In this document: positions 22,852-34,741 of the stretch, piece after piece
Layout of the letters: each line of letters begins with the position of its first letter
Numbering within the stretch: position 1 is the first letter of the stretch
Source of the DNA: Lindgomyces ingoldianus
Lineage: Eukaryota; Ascomycota; Dothideomycetes; Pleosporales; Lindgomycetaceae
Reading direction: 5' to 3'
Length of the DNA stretch: 64,000 nucleotides
Assembly: GCF_010093535.1 (NCBI RefSeq)
Contig: NW_022985171.1
Location: forward strand, 1,315,766 to 1,379,765
Position numbers and translations under genes: made by a program
The notes under the pieces: generated by a model
The model's database searches: none
Seen by the model: only the letters and a program-made list of their open reading frames with translations
Told to the model about the DNA's origin: nothing

Positions 22852-24140
22852 GATGAAAAAGAAAAGATTAAAGAATGAATGTAGAAAGGCACTGTGGAGG
22901 GCGAACGATGGTCAACAGCACTGGAAAGCCAAACCTCCTTGCATGTAGGGACCGAGAAAACCCGTTCTAAGTATCAAAGGGGTCCGGCATTCGACAGCCG
23001 AACCGCTGAAGCCGTAAGGCATCTGCATATCATTGCATGTGGCTTCTCTGACAAGCTACGTTCATGCGAAAGGGATATCCTGATCGGAAGCCTCAGTGAT
23101 GGATGAGGCAGTTCAGATTCCACGTTCTCTAGGGTGATTGGCTTGCAATGTGGTGGTGCATGATGTGTAGCCTTATGAGACTATCCATCGCCCTGTCGGC
23201 CATTTCGATTTTTGGTGAAGCCTGGAGATCTATTTAGCCTATGGATGTGCGAAGAGATCAGTGGCGTGAAGCTTGTGGTGCATTGATGCAAGCTCCGTGC
23301 ATGAAGGATTCTGAAACGCGGGGTCGGAAGAGTGCGGGCAAAGCTAGATAGAGATGAAGCAATGTTGTACGTCATTTTCAGGCCCTCGATGAAATGTTTG
23401 GGTCTTAGATTTTTAAATGAGAGTGAACAAACAATTGCGACTCTGAGAAATGAGGGTCAGCACTAGTGGCTTGACGTCTTACGGCACCCGAAAACTTCTA
23501 ATTTGAGACAGAAGTCAGATGTTTCTTGATACTTCACTGATATTGGCAACATGTTTAGCAGGTCAAGATCTCGCGATTGACATTCTGCGACAGGTGAGAA
23601 TCCCTGTTCTAGGCTTTCGATATCTCGAGAATATGTTGCTCTCGGATCAAATGTACTCATAGTCACTTGCGTGCAGGAGTTGCTCTGATAACAGTACATT
23701 ATGTAGTCCATAATCAATAATAGGGGAACAAGAAACAGATTTAGGAAGCTGGGATTTTCATACGGATCAAGCCAGGGACGGTTTGCGTGACACGTGAAAG
23801 GTATTTCACGTGCCAATTCCACGACAATCCCTCCAGTCTTAACACTGATGTAGAAAAAGAATTTCTTTCTTTCTTGAAGCTTCATTTTACGCACTGCTAA
23901 CTTGCACGCGCAATGTTGGCAATATAAGAGACTGGAGGAAGTATGAAAAATAAGAACACTTTGGCAGCTTACAGATTCATCAAGAATAGTCGTGTAGCCG
24001 ACAGAAGAGTCACCAGACCCGCTTTAAGTCAAGTAGTCATACCTGGAGGCATCACTAGCATATCCGAATATAATCATCACCCATCGATCTATCCATTTAG
24101 AACCTTCAATTTTTCCACGATTCCTTTGATCAAAACTGGG
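22852..24140. other. Gene-poor stretch upstream of the GH5 gene
   Basis: Contains the GH5 promoter. One minus-strand ORF at 23463-23885 (140 codons from its first ATG) holds a hydrophobic stretch but no recognisable family, and was not accepted. A perfect dyad with CACGTG at both outer ends lies at 23791-23812. Confidence 0.3.
23791..23812. promoter_or_regulatory. Perfect inverted repeat containing two CACGTG E-boxes
   Basis: Arms CACGTGAAA and TTTCACGTG are separated by GGTA. Each outer end is a palindromic CACGTG, the core site of bHLH regulators. The role is unknown: the nearest accepted gene is GH5, about 940 bp away and reading away from it. Confidence 0.35.
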
Positions 24141-24149
24141 TGCCTCGTC

Positions 24150-24945
24150 GTTGCAAATATCCAGGTCTTCGTGCGATAGTTTGGCGACTCAACGTTTTCA
24201 TTCAGGTACGCAAACGATGCTTCTTAAACTAGCGACTTTATTGGAAATATTATTAGCGATATCCAGAGCTTATCTGGACAAGTATATCAAGAGGATTAGG
24301 TTTGGTATGAGAGCTCGCGAGAGCTGGAGGTATGTGCTTACATCGCGCCTTCCATTCGACGCTGATCATGGCAGGTCTCATTCAGACACTATCCTAGACC
24401 TAGACCCTGAATTCTGCCACAATGTCTTGGGATCCTGTAGAAGTAGCAAAGAGGAGAGTTATGCATACAAGTTGGGCTATGACCCTGTTATCTGCTTTGC
24501 AAAAGCCTTCCCTAATCTTGTCAAGGTGCGATAGAAGGGCGCAACGTATCTCACCGAAGAATCTTTGGTTGATTTCTTTATGCAATATCCGCATATTCAC
24601 TACATCTAGTACATAGTGTGTCCGGAATACAATCGCAAAACCCAGTGCTTGGTAGAAGCTGCGATTGATCTACTGCAAGAGAGGTCCGACTTGCAAAAGA
24701 CTAAACGAGTTGGATTTGGCAAATCAAGAGTCTCAAACTACTGTCAAACACAGGCTGTTGAAGAAAGCTCGAGGCCAAACTTGACACATCCTAAAAGGAT
24801 CTTCATGATATTTTCACCTGGCGCAGTGGCAAGGAGTCTTACTGTAAATCCCTATACCCAAGTCATCTTATCGGTATTCTTGTTAATGTTAGAGCCCGCT
24901 AGCAAGAGAAATAGGTGCTTGACTGTTGGTAAAGCTTGCTAGTCG
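24150..24945 (+). pseudogene. Possible decayed protein-coding relic of unknown family
   Basis: Two consecutive open stretches at 24151-24534 and 24616-24942 are separated by stops. Between them another frame reads YLTEESLVDFFMQYPHI, which looks like coding sequence and resembles a leucine-rich repeat strand. No full domain can be named. It may be a second F-box/LRR relic, but the evidence is thin. Confidence 0.25.
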
Positions 24946-26740
24946 TCTGGCTCAGATATACCTTTCATGGCTTTAGGGCAGGTGACCTCATGTGAACTAG
25001 GTCTTGCATGATAAAGCCTTCGGGGGGTATCTCAAACTTCACCCTGATAGTAAGAGCGCGAATATTGCGTATTAAACAGAAAGGGGTCTAAGAGGATCTA
25101 GTGGCTAACCGCTATCAGTCAGACAGAGTACTATAAAATACCACAATCCTAGAGTAAAGAGATTCTGCAGGGGTCGGTCTAGCCGCAATCCAGAAGATTG
25201 GCCAGATTCCGCAAACCCGTCAGGGCTATGGTTACCAAGGCAATACCGCAGCTGTCTAGTAAGTATGAGCTGATCTAGTCTCCTAAAAAGCTAAAGGGCT
25301 GAGCTGTCAAGGTAGTGTTTGTGTTAAAAACGCTGTGACTTTCACTAGTTCTGTAGCTCAGATTCATGCGAGCACTCATTCATGAAGGTCCGAACTATAT
25401 CGTTAAATGGGGAGACCACATAGCGCAGGCTTGATACAAACCCCAACAGGACTCTAAAGTGGCGATAAGATGGTATAAGGAGGCCCGTCCAGCATAGACT
25501 TTCCAAAGTGATGTTAGGACTAGATATCTAGATAGAGAACCAAGCCTATACGCACCCATAATTCAAAGTACTTACTTCGCACACCACCGGCCAAGGCTGC
25601 CTAACATATGGTAGCTCAGTATCCACGATCTAATATCTATTCCTCTGAGTAGCCTGACAATGGTGTTGCTCCTCTTTCAAGGCTGAAACCCTACCTTTGA
25701 AAAATGGCATTCAGTTGCTTCGCAACCCGATTGTTACCCCAGATCTTACCACGCGGTCGTGCGACTACACCAAACGTCCTTAGCATGTCTCTAAGGGTCG
25801 GCCGCAACAAACTGCGGGAGCTAGAATCTGGGCTCAAAGACAATTCTCAACAAGCTCCTAAATCACGGAACCGCCTGGGAAACCCAGGCGACAATCACGC
25901 AAGGCAACTGTCGAGACCCCAATGACAAAACACGACGTTGAATTGAAACCTGATTTAGGCCCGTCAAGTGCACTAGGGGGCACTGCCAGATCTCTGCTAT
26001 TAGCCAGAAACCTGACGTCCGTAGTTCCTGAAACGGCATCGAATTAGCAGGCACTACAGACACCTCAGGCAACCGCTAATCAACAAGAAACCTAAGCCAC
26101 CGACAGTTCCGCAACCGACAGTTCACCAAGGGCATTCTGGGTGGATTGGATGGGAGGTGGAAGTCAATCATGGTTCTTTCTTTCCACTCCCCTTTCCTTC
26201 ACACTACTACACTTCCTGTTCTCCTAAGCGATTCAATGTCATGGAAAGCTTCCTACACTAAACACTGTTCTGCAGGGGGGATTTGCTAGAACTAGTCACA
26301 AATGGCATAGGCTTATTCTATATACTGGATAAGAGATAGGAAACGTGTCGGAACGTATTTGCTCTCATATAATTATCATTATATATGTTGCTTGTGTATT
26401 TGGTGGTAGAAGTTGATTATGGAAAAGTGGTGTGGGGAAAAGTATATGAATGCCGAAGCCTTATTCCTCTAGGCTTGGTGGAAGCTAGGAGCAGGTAAAA
26501 CGGCTCTCGACTAAGGTTTCATTGTGGGGGCCATAGCATTCGGTGCCTTTCTATATTGCAGTTCATCGAAACCTCAAAGCTCGTGGAACTTCAAACCTTG
26601 AATGGCAACAAATCATGGTTATTGACCTTAGATACCGAGGAAGACAATTGAAATTCGAATAAGTCCATACACATGATATGCGGCGCGTAACTATTTATCC
26701 AGAAATTGAGGCCCATCGCTACCACCCGTCATTAAGCAAC
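24946..26740. other. Stop-rich, decayed intergenic DNA
   Basis: About 1.8 kb with no frame longer than about 75 codons and no recognised motif. Base composition is mixed and stop-rich. It is probably old repeat or pseudogene material. Confidence 0.3.
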
Positions 26741-27115
26741 CTAACTCTCCAAGACGCCTGCATCTCTCAACAGTTGAATCGCATCAGCAGTCCATTCCTG
26801 GCAGCGTCGGAGTGGTATACTTGGATCGATGCGCGTCGGTCCATTGAATTGTTTCGGTGGAGGTGGGAGTGTCTCGACTATAGACTGAATTCTATCAAAA
26901 TTGGCTTCGGTAACCGTACCAATTTCCTGCTGGCCAATACATGTCTCTGATTCTTCAAATTTTTTGGCCCACTTGTGGTCGAATGCCATTCCTTGTTGGA
27001 TGTTCCCGGTAACCTGGAAGACGTATCCGGCTCCGTCTGACTCCGTTTGGACGAAGATGACGTGGTGGTTTCGCGCTGCGCCAATATTTTCCCTTAGGTA
27101 CACAGTGTACGACAT
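26741..27115 (-). CDS. Small conserved fungal hypothetical protein
   Basis: 124-residue single-exon protein starting MSYTVYLRENIGAARNHHVI. An in-frame ATG 16 codons upstream (27163) would add a hydrophobic stretch, but the shorter start fits how I recall relatives beginning. Recognisable family features are RNHHVIFVQTESDGAGYVFQ, QVTGNIQQGM, GTVTEANFDRI and the C-terminal RRCQEWTADAI with LRDAGVLES. I recall such short proteins as widespread in ascomycetes and without a known function. No signal peptide or enzyme motif is seen in the short form. It is isolated among degraded DNA, so expression is uncertain, but the frame is intact. Confidence 0.7.
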   Translation of the reverse strand: MSYTVYLRENIGAARNHHVIFVQTESDGAGYVFQVTGNIQQGMAFDHKWAKKFEESETCIGQQEIGTVTEANFDRIQSIVETLPPPPKQFNGPTRIDPSIPLRRCQEWTADAIQLLRDAGVLES

Positions 27116-27417
27116 GATGAAGGCAATAACAAAGCCAAGAATGTGATATTGAAGCTGGAGCATGTTAGTATTTGAGGATGTGCAAGAACAGTTAGGACGC
27201 TTTACGAGTTAGGCAGGCTGCGGTGATAAAGGTAGAGGTTTTACGTATGATGTTTCGAGAAGTATGGCTTTGATTTTGTTCTATGTCGGACACATTGAAA
27301 TGCTATTATATTAGTTCTTAGACTATCGTAGTAGAGAGTTACGCTGGTAACATTGTATTAACCGCCAGGATGTGATATTTCTAGACATATGAAACTGCTG
27401 TTAGAGGTGTATACTAA
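27116..27417. other. Intergenic, nothing recognised
   Basis: Promoter side of the small hypothetical gene. No motif or ORF could be supported. Confidence 0.3.
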
Positions 27418-27808
27418 ATTTCATCAGCTGACGCACGGTCTCGCCTAGCGCACGCACACACTAGATTTTGCTAATTGTTAACATTTTAGCAACTCTACTA
27501 ATATAGACTATATTAAGGACGCGCTTACAGATTTAAAATTGCTAAAAACTAAAAAAAAAAAAGAATAAATATTACTATAATAACTAGAACTTTTACACAA
27601 GCTAAATTGCAAAGGTAGAGCTATTAGGCTTCCTATACGCTTCCGCAACTAGATAGTAGCTTTAAATTAATTGCTGTTATTAACTTCCTAATCTACTAAA
27701 TATTTAGACCTAGATTTAGTTTATATGCAGCTCTAGAGCTTCAAGTTGTGGTGCTGCTGCACGGCAATTTCCGTGCGTCAAGGCAGACCATGCATTGGCT
27801 GATGAAAT
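27418..27808. mobile_element. 391-bp AT-rich TIR element with pogo/Fot1-like relic
   Basis: Terminal inverted repeats start ATTTCATCAGC at both ends (left from 27418, right arm ending 27808). They continue with diverged similarity for about 36 bp, the differences being largely C/T and G/A. The interior is very AT-rich. Read on the plus strand it gives KDALTDLK, then ITIITRTFTQAKLQR and SYTLPQLDSSFKLIAVINFL between stops, which resembles the N-terminal helix-turn-helix/CENP-B-like region of fungal pogo/Fot1 transposases. The pattern fits an internally deleted copy damaged by repeat-induced point mutation. A clear TA duplication was not found, so the superfamily is tentative. Confidence 0.5.
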
Positions 27809-28779
27809 CATCAAATAATACACTATCTCTACCGCCAAGCCCTCTCTCCTATTGGTCTGGATATAAGCCGGTTATTGATCTGATTGGTAGAAAATCAAAT
27901 AACTAAAAAGCTTTGTTGTTCTACGTTTTTAAGCTTCAAGTAATCATTCTGCTCTGCTACATGCTTAATCTAGCCTTCTTTTTTCCCTATCGTGATTGAA
28001 GACAACGCGGTCGGGGGTGTTAAAATCACTTCTGCTGCGTGGTTTTTCCCTCCAAATATGATTGGCGCTGCCAAGACCTTCCAAGCAAAGCCCGTTATCC
28101 TTCCTAATCGGGACTAGCCACTTTCTTCCTGGAAAGGAAGGATAATCTGCTCGTCTAGTATGTTCATGGCCAGCCAAAGGGTTCAGTAACGATGCGAGTG
28201 TTGCTGCCGCAGCAACATGTTGGATTTGCCGCTATGATGTGCCATTTCTGTCAGTATAGGGCTCGTGGATAAGCTTTGTGCTTCGTGCCGTTGTCAATCA
28301 GATGGTGGGTTGTGGCGTGGTTGGCTTGTCATGCCGCAGCAACAGTGCTTCATCGCGCGTGCCAAATTTATGTTCCGTGCCAGTTCCGGATAGGAGCAAT
28401 CAGATCCAATAAAAGGGGAAGGCACAACGAAGGAGGTAGCGAAGTCGCTATGACTTTAGACTTCAGCAGGCCTGGACGACATAGGAAGACACCGCTAAAG
28501 CCAAGGTTACCAAACTGAAAGACACTTCCTGTGATTTAGACCTTCAGGAGCGGAGCAATTGAGTAATAAGCTTATGATAGGTTCCTCTCTCTAAGGCGTC
28601 TGTCTAGCGTAAAGGAGTATGTGAAAGTGAAAGAGGGTCGGATTACGGCTGTGGAGACGATTGGCCTGCACGTGACATGCATAATGGCCCGTGCGGTCTC
28701 TCACTGGCACTCGTCCTGCCCCTATTGCACGACCGTTAGTCGCATCAATTTTTTGCCCTAGCTTTCTTCGACAGTTTCT
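27809..28779. other. Intergenic, nothing recognised beyond a short palindrome
   Basis: About 1 kb without a supported gene. A 17-bp near-perfect palindrome (GTTGCTGC and GCAGCAAC around one base) lies near 28200-28216. The right part is the promoter of the kinase-like gene. Confidence 0.3.
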
Positions 28780-29688
28780 ATGATGGCCTCTTTCAGCCTA
28801 CCATACTTCGCTGATGAAGCAAGCCTTCCTGCTATATTGCCCACAGTGGAAGAGATCGAATCTGCAACAGAAATCCTCAATGAGCGCATGGCGGCGGCGT
28901 CAGGCAGAGTCGTCGGAATTGGCGAACACTTCATTGTTAAATATGGTGCCTTTGTCAATTTACAAGAGGGAGAGACAATGCTCTTCCTAAAACAGTCAAC
29001 GACTGTTCCGATACCTCGCGTCTATGCGTTATACCAGAGGCCCGGACCCGACAAGCACACCTACAGTTACATCGTCATGGAGCGCATCAAAGGTCCAACA
29101 CTGGCTTCCGTTTGGCCAAATATGGGTCGAGCGGCAAAAGAGATAGTATCTTCGAATCTCCGCCTTGTTTTTGAAGAGATGCGGAAGTTGAAGTCACCGG
29201 GAGGATACTGTAGCTTTGGTCATCGTGGATTACTGGATGGGCTTTTCGAGTCAGAGGATCACTCAAAGTCATTCAACGGACCATTTGATACCGAATCGGA
29301 CCTGAATGAAGCTATGATTGCCAGATACGTCAAAGAAGGCCTTTCTATATACAAAGCAGAGCACTTCTCGCGCGCCTTTAAGGATGTCTTCCAGAACCAC
29401 GCCCCAGTTTTCACGCATGCAGATTTCCAGCGAAAGAATATCATGTTCCGCAATCCCCTAGCGACAACAGAAAACGGCCAAGTTCAGTGGGACACAACGG
29501 ACCTAGAGCTTGTGATCATCGACTGGGAGTTCTCTGGTTGGTATCCCAGCTATTGGGAGTATTCAAGAGCGCTGTTTGGGTGCGGAGCATGGAGGGATGA
29601 CTGGAGCTACTGGATCGAGCAAGCCCTGAAGCCGTTTCGATCCGAATATGCCTGGGTACTACTATTTCTCACAGAACTGTTTTCGTAA
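28780..29688 (+). CDS. Aminoglycoside-phosphotransferase-like kinase (APH family)
   Basis: 302-residue intronless protein of the APH/choline-kinase-like fold, a family greatly expanded in filamentous fungi and with mostly unknown substrates. Visible features are VKYGAFVNLQEGETMLFLKQ (N-lobe), the hinge-like YIVMERIKGPTL at about residue 108, the catalytic loop HADFQRKNIMF with its Asp and Asn near residues 213-223, and the metal-binding VIIDWEFSGWYPSYWEY near 246. All key residues are present. The name does not imply antibiotic resistance; a small hydroxyl-bearing metabolite or a protein is equally possible. Two ATGs occur in tandem at 28780 and 28783. It stands alone, with the HET gene about 0.84 kb downstream on the opposite strand. 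Confidence 0.88.
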   Translation: MMASFSLPYFADEASLPAILPTVEEIESATEILNERMAAASGRVVGIGEHFIVKYGAFVNLQEGETMLFLKQSTTVPIPRVYALYQRPGPDKHTYSYIVMERIKGPTLASVWPNMGRAAKEIVSSNLRLVFEEMRKLKSPGGYCSFGHRGLLDGLFESEDHSKSFNGPFDTESDLNEAMIARYVKEGLSIYKAEHFSRAFKDVFQNHAPVFTHADFQRKNIMFRNPLATTENGQVQWDTTDLELVIIDWEFSGWYPSYWEYSRALFGCGAWRDDWSYWIEQALKPFRSEYAWVLLFLTELFS

Positions 29689-30529
29689 GAGCATGTTCAA
29701 TTTTGACATCTTGCAGTTATATACATTCTGGTCTCCTTATGTATGAGCCGATGCAGTGGACACACCCGGAGCTGGAAATCAACAACTCAAGATGTTCTAC
29801 GTTCTACTAGGCCCTCCAAGTCGGTGGGGTTGGTATTCAACCTACAAGCTGGTCTCATCGAGCGTGAAATTACATGCGGCAGCTTTTTCGGCACTGCACG
29901 CCACTGCATGCCACTACATGCCACGATGGAATGGCCTAGAGAGAAATTACCACCTAGAATATTATTGAGGTGGAGGGTTTGATGGATTGAGGTGCATACT
30001 ACATCCCTTCTGACGCAAAATATTTGAATCAGATGTAAACCAAAAAGAAGTACATGTCAGAGTTGAGGTTAGTAATTAGGCTCTCTCGCAGTAATTAGGT
30101 GAGATATAGCCTTGGGTGCACCCTCCAAGTTCATAACTTATTAGAATTAGGTCACAGAGGGATCCATCGCTGCAAGATGTATGCAGCTCAAGCCTTCGCT
30201 TGCACTAACTCCGATATCACCGACGAGTCGTTCTTTAATAATGTACCAAACGTGCTTTAGCAAGGTTCAAGAAGCGCCGGGATGCCATTAGGGGCCTGGC
30301 ATTGATCCGCTGCACCACATCCAGTTGATTTCAAGAGAATGACTGTAAGTACGCCAATGCATTAGGTTCTTACCTGTAACTAGATGCTTGAATCTGTGCG
30401 TCCACGTGAGAGTTCGTTGTTTACCTAGGAAGTAGCAGCCCTAAAGGTATTAACAGGAGAGAAAAAGACAAGGGAGGCAAGGAGTTTATTTGTGTTAAAC
30501 CCCCCTATGCGTAAATGCTACATACTACC
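29689..30529. other. Intergenic between convergent kinase and HET genes
   Basis: The 3' sides of two convergent genes. No ORF, repeat or RNA gene was recognised. Confidence 0.3.
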
Positions 30530-33454
30530 TCACACCAAATAAATTTCCTCCGCTTTCTTCCCTTCCCTCTCCATTGCCTCCACCAGCTCACCATCCATTC
30601 CACCTGGAAGATACACCTCTCCTGCAATAACCCATAACATTTTCTGTCCCACCCCCTCAACCTCAATCTTACCTAAGGATCTTAACGCAAATGGCGTGCT
30701 CGCACCCATAAGAACCATCACCTCATCACCTGCATACGCATCCGCAGCCATACCCACATATCCCGTATTAAGCTCGATATACCGTCTCAGATGGCCCACA
30801 GATCTTACAGCGCGCTCCGCGTCGAAAATTCTCCTGTAAGTTTCTTCATCCTCGAACTCCTTGCGCGAAAGAGGCTGATAACCTATGTTAGAACTCTTTT
30901 GCTTGCTCATCCATGTTCGCCAAAGCTTGATGGAACCAATGTCTTCGGCTGTTGCCCTGCGGAACATCGTGCTGCCGACCCGAGCCGCGGAGTTGGCCGA
31001 CGATGCAAAGAAAGAGTCCCCGCAGATGGCGCGGCATATGGCGTCGTAGTGCGTTCCTCCGCCTACATATGGTCTCAGGAGCTCCTCAGTCGGTTGAGCC
31101 GGGAGCGGGAACTCTCGTTTGTTAAGGTTGAGGGAGGCATTTCCATGGACGAGGAAAGGCATCATATAATTCGGCCCACCAGGTGTACTATCCTTGATTT
31201 TCCCTGCTCGGATCGCTGACACTGTGAGTACGGCTGTCCTAACCATGACTGGAGAAGAAGTAAACAGCGGCTTCGGTTGGAGAGCCGGGCGGCCTCCGCA
31301 CGCGTCGAATACAACAGCTCGGTGCAATCGTTCGGCGACAGCGTTTTCGTACCCTGCTTGATTCATGCACGCCCAGTCAGGTGCCCAAGAGGAGAACATT
31401 ATTTCGACAGGCTGGGGTTCCCCTTTTTTCAAGATCTCATCTTTTTTGCGTTTTGCTAGGTTGCTCGCGTTACGAGGCAAGTCAGTGTAGTATAATAGAC
31501 CTGATTTGACAGCATCAATATCAATGAGATACTGCCTCTTCTCCCTCACCTTCTCAGCCTTGAATGCCAAGAAATCCAGAGAGTCTGTTATCCGGATCGA
31601 ACATATAGCGATTTGCTCGTATAATGTCCGTGCAGTAATGTTGTAGTTAGGGACAACAGGTTCGCCATTACCCCAGTGTCGAACAAGCCCAAGCAACCCA
31701 TAGATCTTATCTCTCGCGTCCGTGGCTTGCTTTGGATAGTAAAGACGGAGAAGCTTTAGAAGGGTTGTTTTCTCCTTTTGTCGCCAGAGTCTGTCACTTT
31801 CAACTATAGTCAACATCTTGTGACAGTAGTCATTCAGACAAGCGAACTCATTCCCGACTGGCAGGACATCTTTGCAGCATGATGTCCTGTGTTGCTCGAG
31901 GTGTTGGGCTGCGTCGGCATACATTTTAAGGGGAGCTGAGAATTGACCGAAGACTACTGTCACCTTCTTTGGAAGAATGACTTCCTGGACGACCCAGATG
32001 CGATCCCACTAGGTAGCTGTCAGTTTATCATTATTCCAACCCATTGAACGATGACTTTGAGAGGGGAGCTTCATTCACATACCCATGGCTGCACTATCAA
32101 GCTATCAAATGCCCTCATGCATATCTTTTGAATATTGAGATTAGTCCACAATGGAATTTCGTTCAAATGAACGTCACCAGCTAAGAGCCTAATTAAGCAC
32201 ATGGCAAACATGAGCTCATTTAAGGCGTGTTTGTCTGGCAAGTCTGGATACGTATCACCATACGCCAGCGCATATTGCAAGATCGTATTGATGCTCGGTA
32301 TGTCATTCGCACCACCCGTCCACGTGAATAGGCTGGCATCCCATGGTTCGTTTTGGGCCTCCTTGGGTTGAGGCGTTTGATATAACACCGGCTCCCCTAG
32401 ATAGACTATAACTTCTTCTGGATTTTGGTAGATGACGCGCATCAGTTGGACTTGGTGCATACGCTCGTCCATGTCGACTTGATTAATGCATATTGCATCG
32501 ATCCAGATTGATACTTCAGTCCCTAGCGTACGAAGGCGTTGGAGTGCGCGTTTGAGATTACGTGTGACCTCGAAGCGATGGCCGTTCAATGTAATAGGGA
32601 GTGTGTCTTTCGGATCTCCCCAGGTGTAGGACAGCGCTCTGTAGACTGGCTTGGCGTCTAACGAGACTATAGTGAACTCGCAACTAACGTTGAACTTTGG
32701 GTCTACTTGAGGAGATATCTTAACGACTCGTATCTCATTTGTGTCCTTGTTTAGTGGACTATAGATTCTACCATGAACACTGCCTATTGCGTGATCAGAA
32801 TTCCTTTCGTTCATGTACTGCCATTGGAAGCATACCATGGGCCAGAGCTTGACTCTGTAGTACAAGCTTGGAAGAGCTTCCTCTGGCACTTACAGTCATC
32901 CTAGTAGCCACTGGAGGAGTGGGTCTGGAAATGGTAGTAGTTTGGGTTGTTGATGAATCTTGCCTTTTGGCTTGGCTTGTTCGTATGTCACGATAGGCCT
33001 TGATTGTGTGCCTTACTGTTGACTCCGGTAATGTGGGTATACGTTGGATGAATTGGGCTGGAACGCCCACAGATCTAGCCTCTTCTTCCAAGGACATTGG
33101 CTCCGGCACTACCTCAGGCTCGAAATCTGCTAGGAGGGTTGAGGGTTGAGATTGATGAGATGGCGCCTCAGCGGACCTTTGGGGGAAAGAAGAAGTCTTT
33201 TCGAGGATAGATTTTGTGTTTTCATCAATACGATTTATCGCTTGTAAGACATCCTTCAAACTCGGCTGATCAAGAATTTTGTCTACTAGACTGAGAATGC
33301 TGACCGAGAGTGGATCGAAGACATGGTGTGGAACCGCATCCTTATGTTCCGCAGTACACTTTCGGATTGTTTCGATATCGACCCGTATGTTACTCGCATG
33401 GTCGGATACGGAAGAAGCTTGCTGGCCAACATTTGGCCAAGTTGGTTCTGACAT
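30530..33454 (-). CDS. Heterokaryon-incompatibility (HET) domain protein
   Basis: 924-residue protein from three exons: 33454-32894, 32817-32083 and 32008-30530. Introns are 76 and 74 bp, all in phase 0. The HET domain begins near residue 246 with YRALSYTWGDP, continues with RNLKRALQRLR and WIDAICINQ (about 289-297), and resumes after an insertion with WDRIWVVQEVILPK at the start of exon 3. HET domains trigger cell death after fusion of unlike hyphae. The 187-residue first exon is a helical, Ser/Thr-rich extension unlike any domain I know. Its joining to exon 2 uses the only acceptor (CAG at 32818) that keeps phase with HGRIYSPL. The C-terminal part contains the usual KIYGLLGLV and a later GDEVMVLMGASTPFALR segment common in HET proteins. 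No NACHT or WD40 was seen. Confidence 0.92.
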
Positions 33455-34741
33455 AATGACTTGTGTTCGATAATTTGTTAGACAAAATCCCTTACCGGGA
33501 CGATAAGAGGTAGGATATATGCTGTCGAAAGTTTCTGCTAGGTAAGCTCGGAATTATAATTCGCCGGGAGCACGTCTATCAGGGGCTGCTCTCAGGGGCT
33601 GCTCTCAGGGGCAAGAGCTGAAAACGAGTTTCAGATCTGCGGCTCGAAGTCGAATCCGAATTTTACGAGGAAGAACACGAGGTAAGGACCGGCTATCGGT
33701 ATTATGCATATGAACCTCGTCCAACGCTTCGAGTTCCCGTGATCTGCAAAGGGTCGAAAATGAGCAACCTCATACATATGCAGGCCAGCATTTTGAGCGG
33801 AACTTTCGCTGAAAGGAGTCTCTTGCGCTGAATCGAAACATACAGCGGATAGGACATATGCTTGCATCGTGATTTACGGCCGTCCACGTGTTACATCTAT
33901 ATCCTCAACGAAGGTTTTGGTAAATAGAAATCTGAAGGTGAGTGCATTATCTTCTCTTGCATTCCTTAGGCTCGCCGATGGCGTTTCCATCGACCCAGCG
34001 AACGAGAATAGAATAGTCGTGGATACTCTGTCTCATTGGAAGACGACAATGAGAGAAGAGCGCGAGCTTACTGTTAAAAGAAAACGAAGGGTTGCTTGAT
34101 GGCTAAACGAGACGAGTTGACGAAAGTGTGGGAGGATTGACGATCGAGAGCCGCTCAGCCTGGCAAAACGCGCACCTCAACGTGTCTTGGCGGGGTATGG
34201 TATCTTCATATATCTTCCCGATCCGGTAGAGCTTGCGAATCTTATATCTCGCACTTCTCCTCTCACAACTCCTTCCTTCGCCCTATGATTAAATCCATGG
34301 ATAGTTTGTTCTCTGCATTCAGCGGCCGTAAGTTTGTTTTAGTGGCATTCAAGCAGCACGAGATCAAAAGGTTCACTAACAAGTTGGAGATGTAGGACGT
34401 CAAAGATCACAAGTTGAAGTATGAGACGTACGCTTCACGTCCAACGCCCATCACCGGGAATTCGATTTTGAAGGTGACCGGAGCAGTTTCATTCAAGTGT
34501 TGGGCATTCTGACGTGTCATTCGTCTGCGCCCCAAGCGCTCTTCGAGGCTGCCTCTCAAGCCTAACCCATTGTGGTTAGTATGAGACGGAAATAGGAATT
34601 CCAACACCTCTCCCTACGCGTCAAACCGGGGCAGAGCATGACTTACATTGCAATCGAATACTGATACTTAATAGAGACATTCTACTGCTGAGGTTGTGTT
34701 AAATCTAAGGACGTAGCAATTCCGAAAGGCCAACACCTATC
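33455..34741. promoter_or_regulatory. 1.29-kb divergent intergenic between HET and tail-domain genes
   Basis: Separates two divergently transcribed genes. It holds a 13-bp tandem repeat at 33581-33612 but no supported ORF. The region may contain both promoters. Confidence 0.35.
33581..33612. repeat. 13-bp tandem repeat, about 2.5 copies
   Basis: The unit AGGGGCTGCTCTC is repeated twice and followed by a partial third copy, about 130 bp upstream of the HET start codon. Confidence 0.7.

Noticed and set aside
23463..23885. 140-codon minus-strand ORF with a hydrophobic stretch
   Set aside because: No family resemblance, its upstream open frame starts at GTG, and it spans the CACGTG dyad; not enough to call a gene.
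28195..28345. Repeated GCCGCAGCAAC words as TIRs of a small element
   Set aside because: The left copy is itself a palindrome, the match is only about 12 bp, and no target duplication was found.
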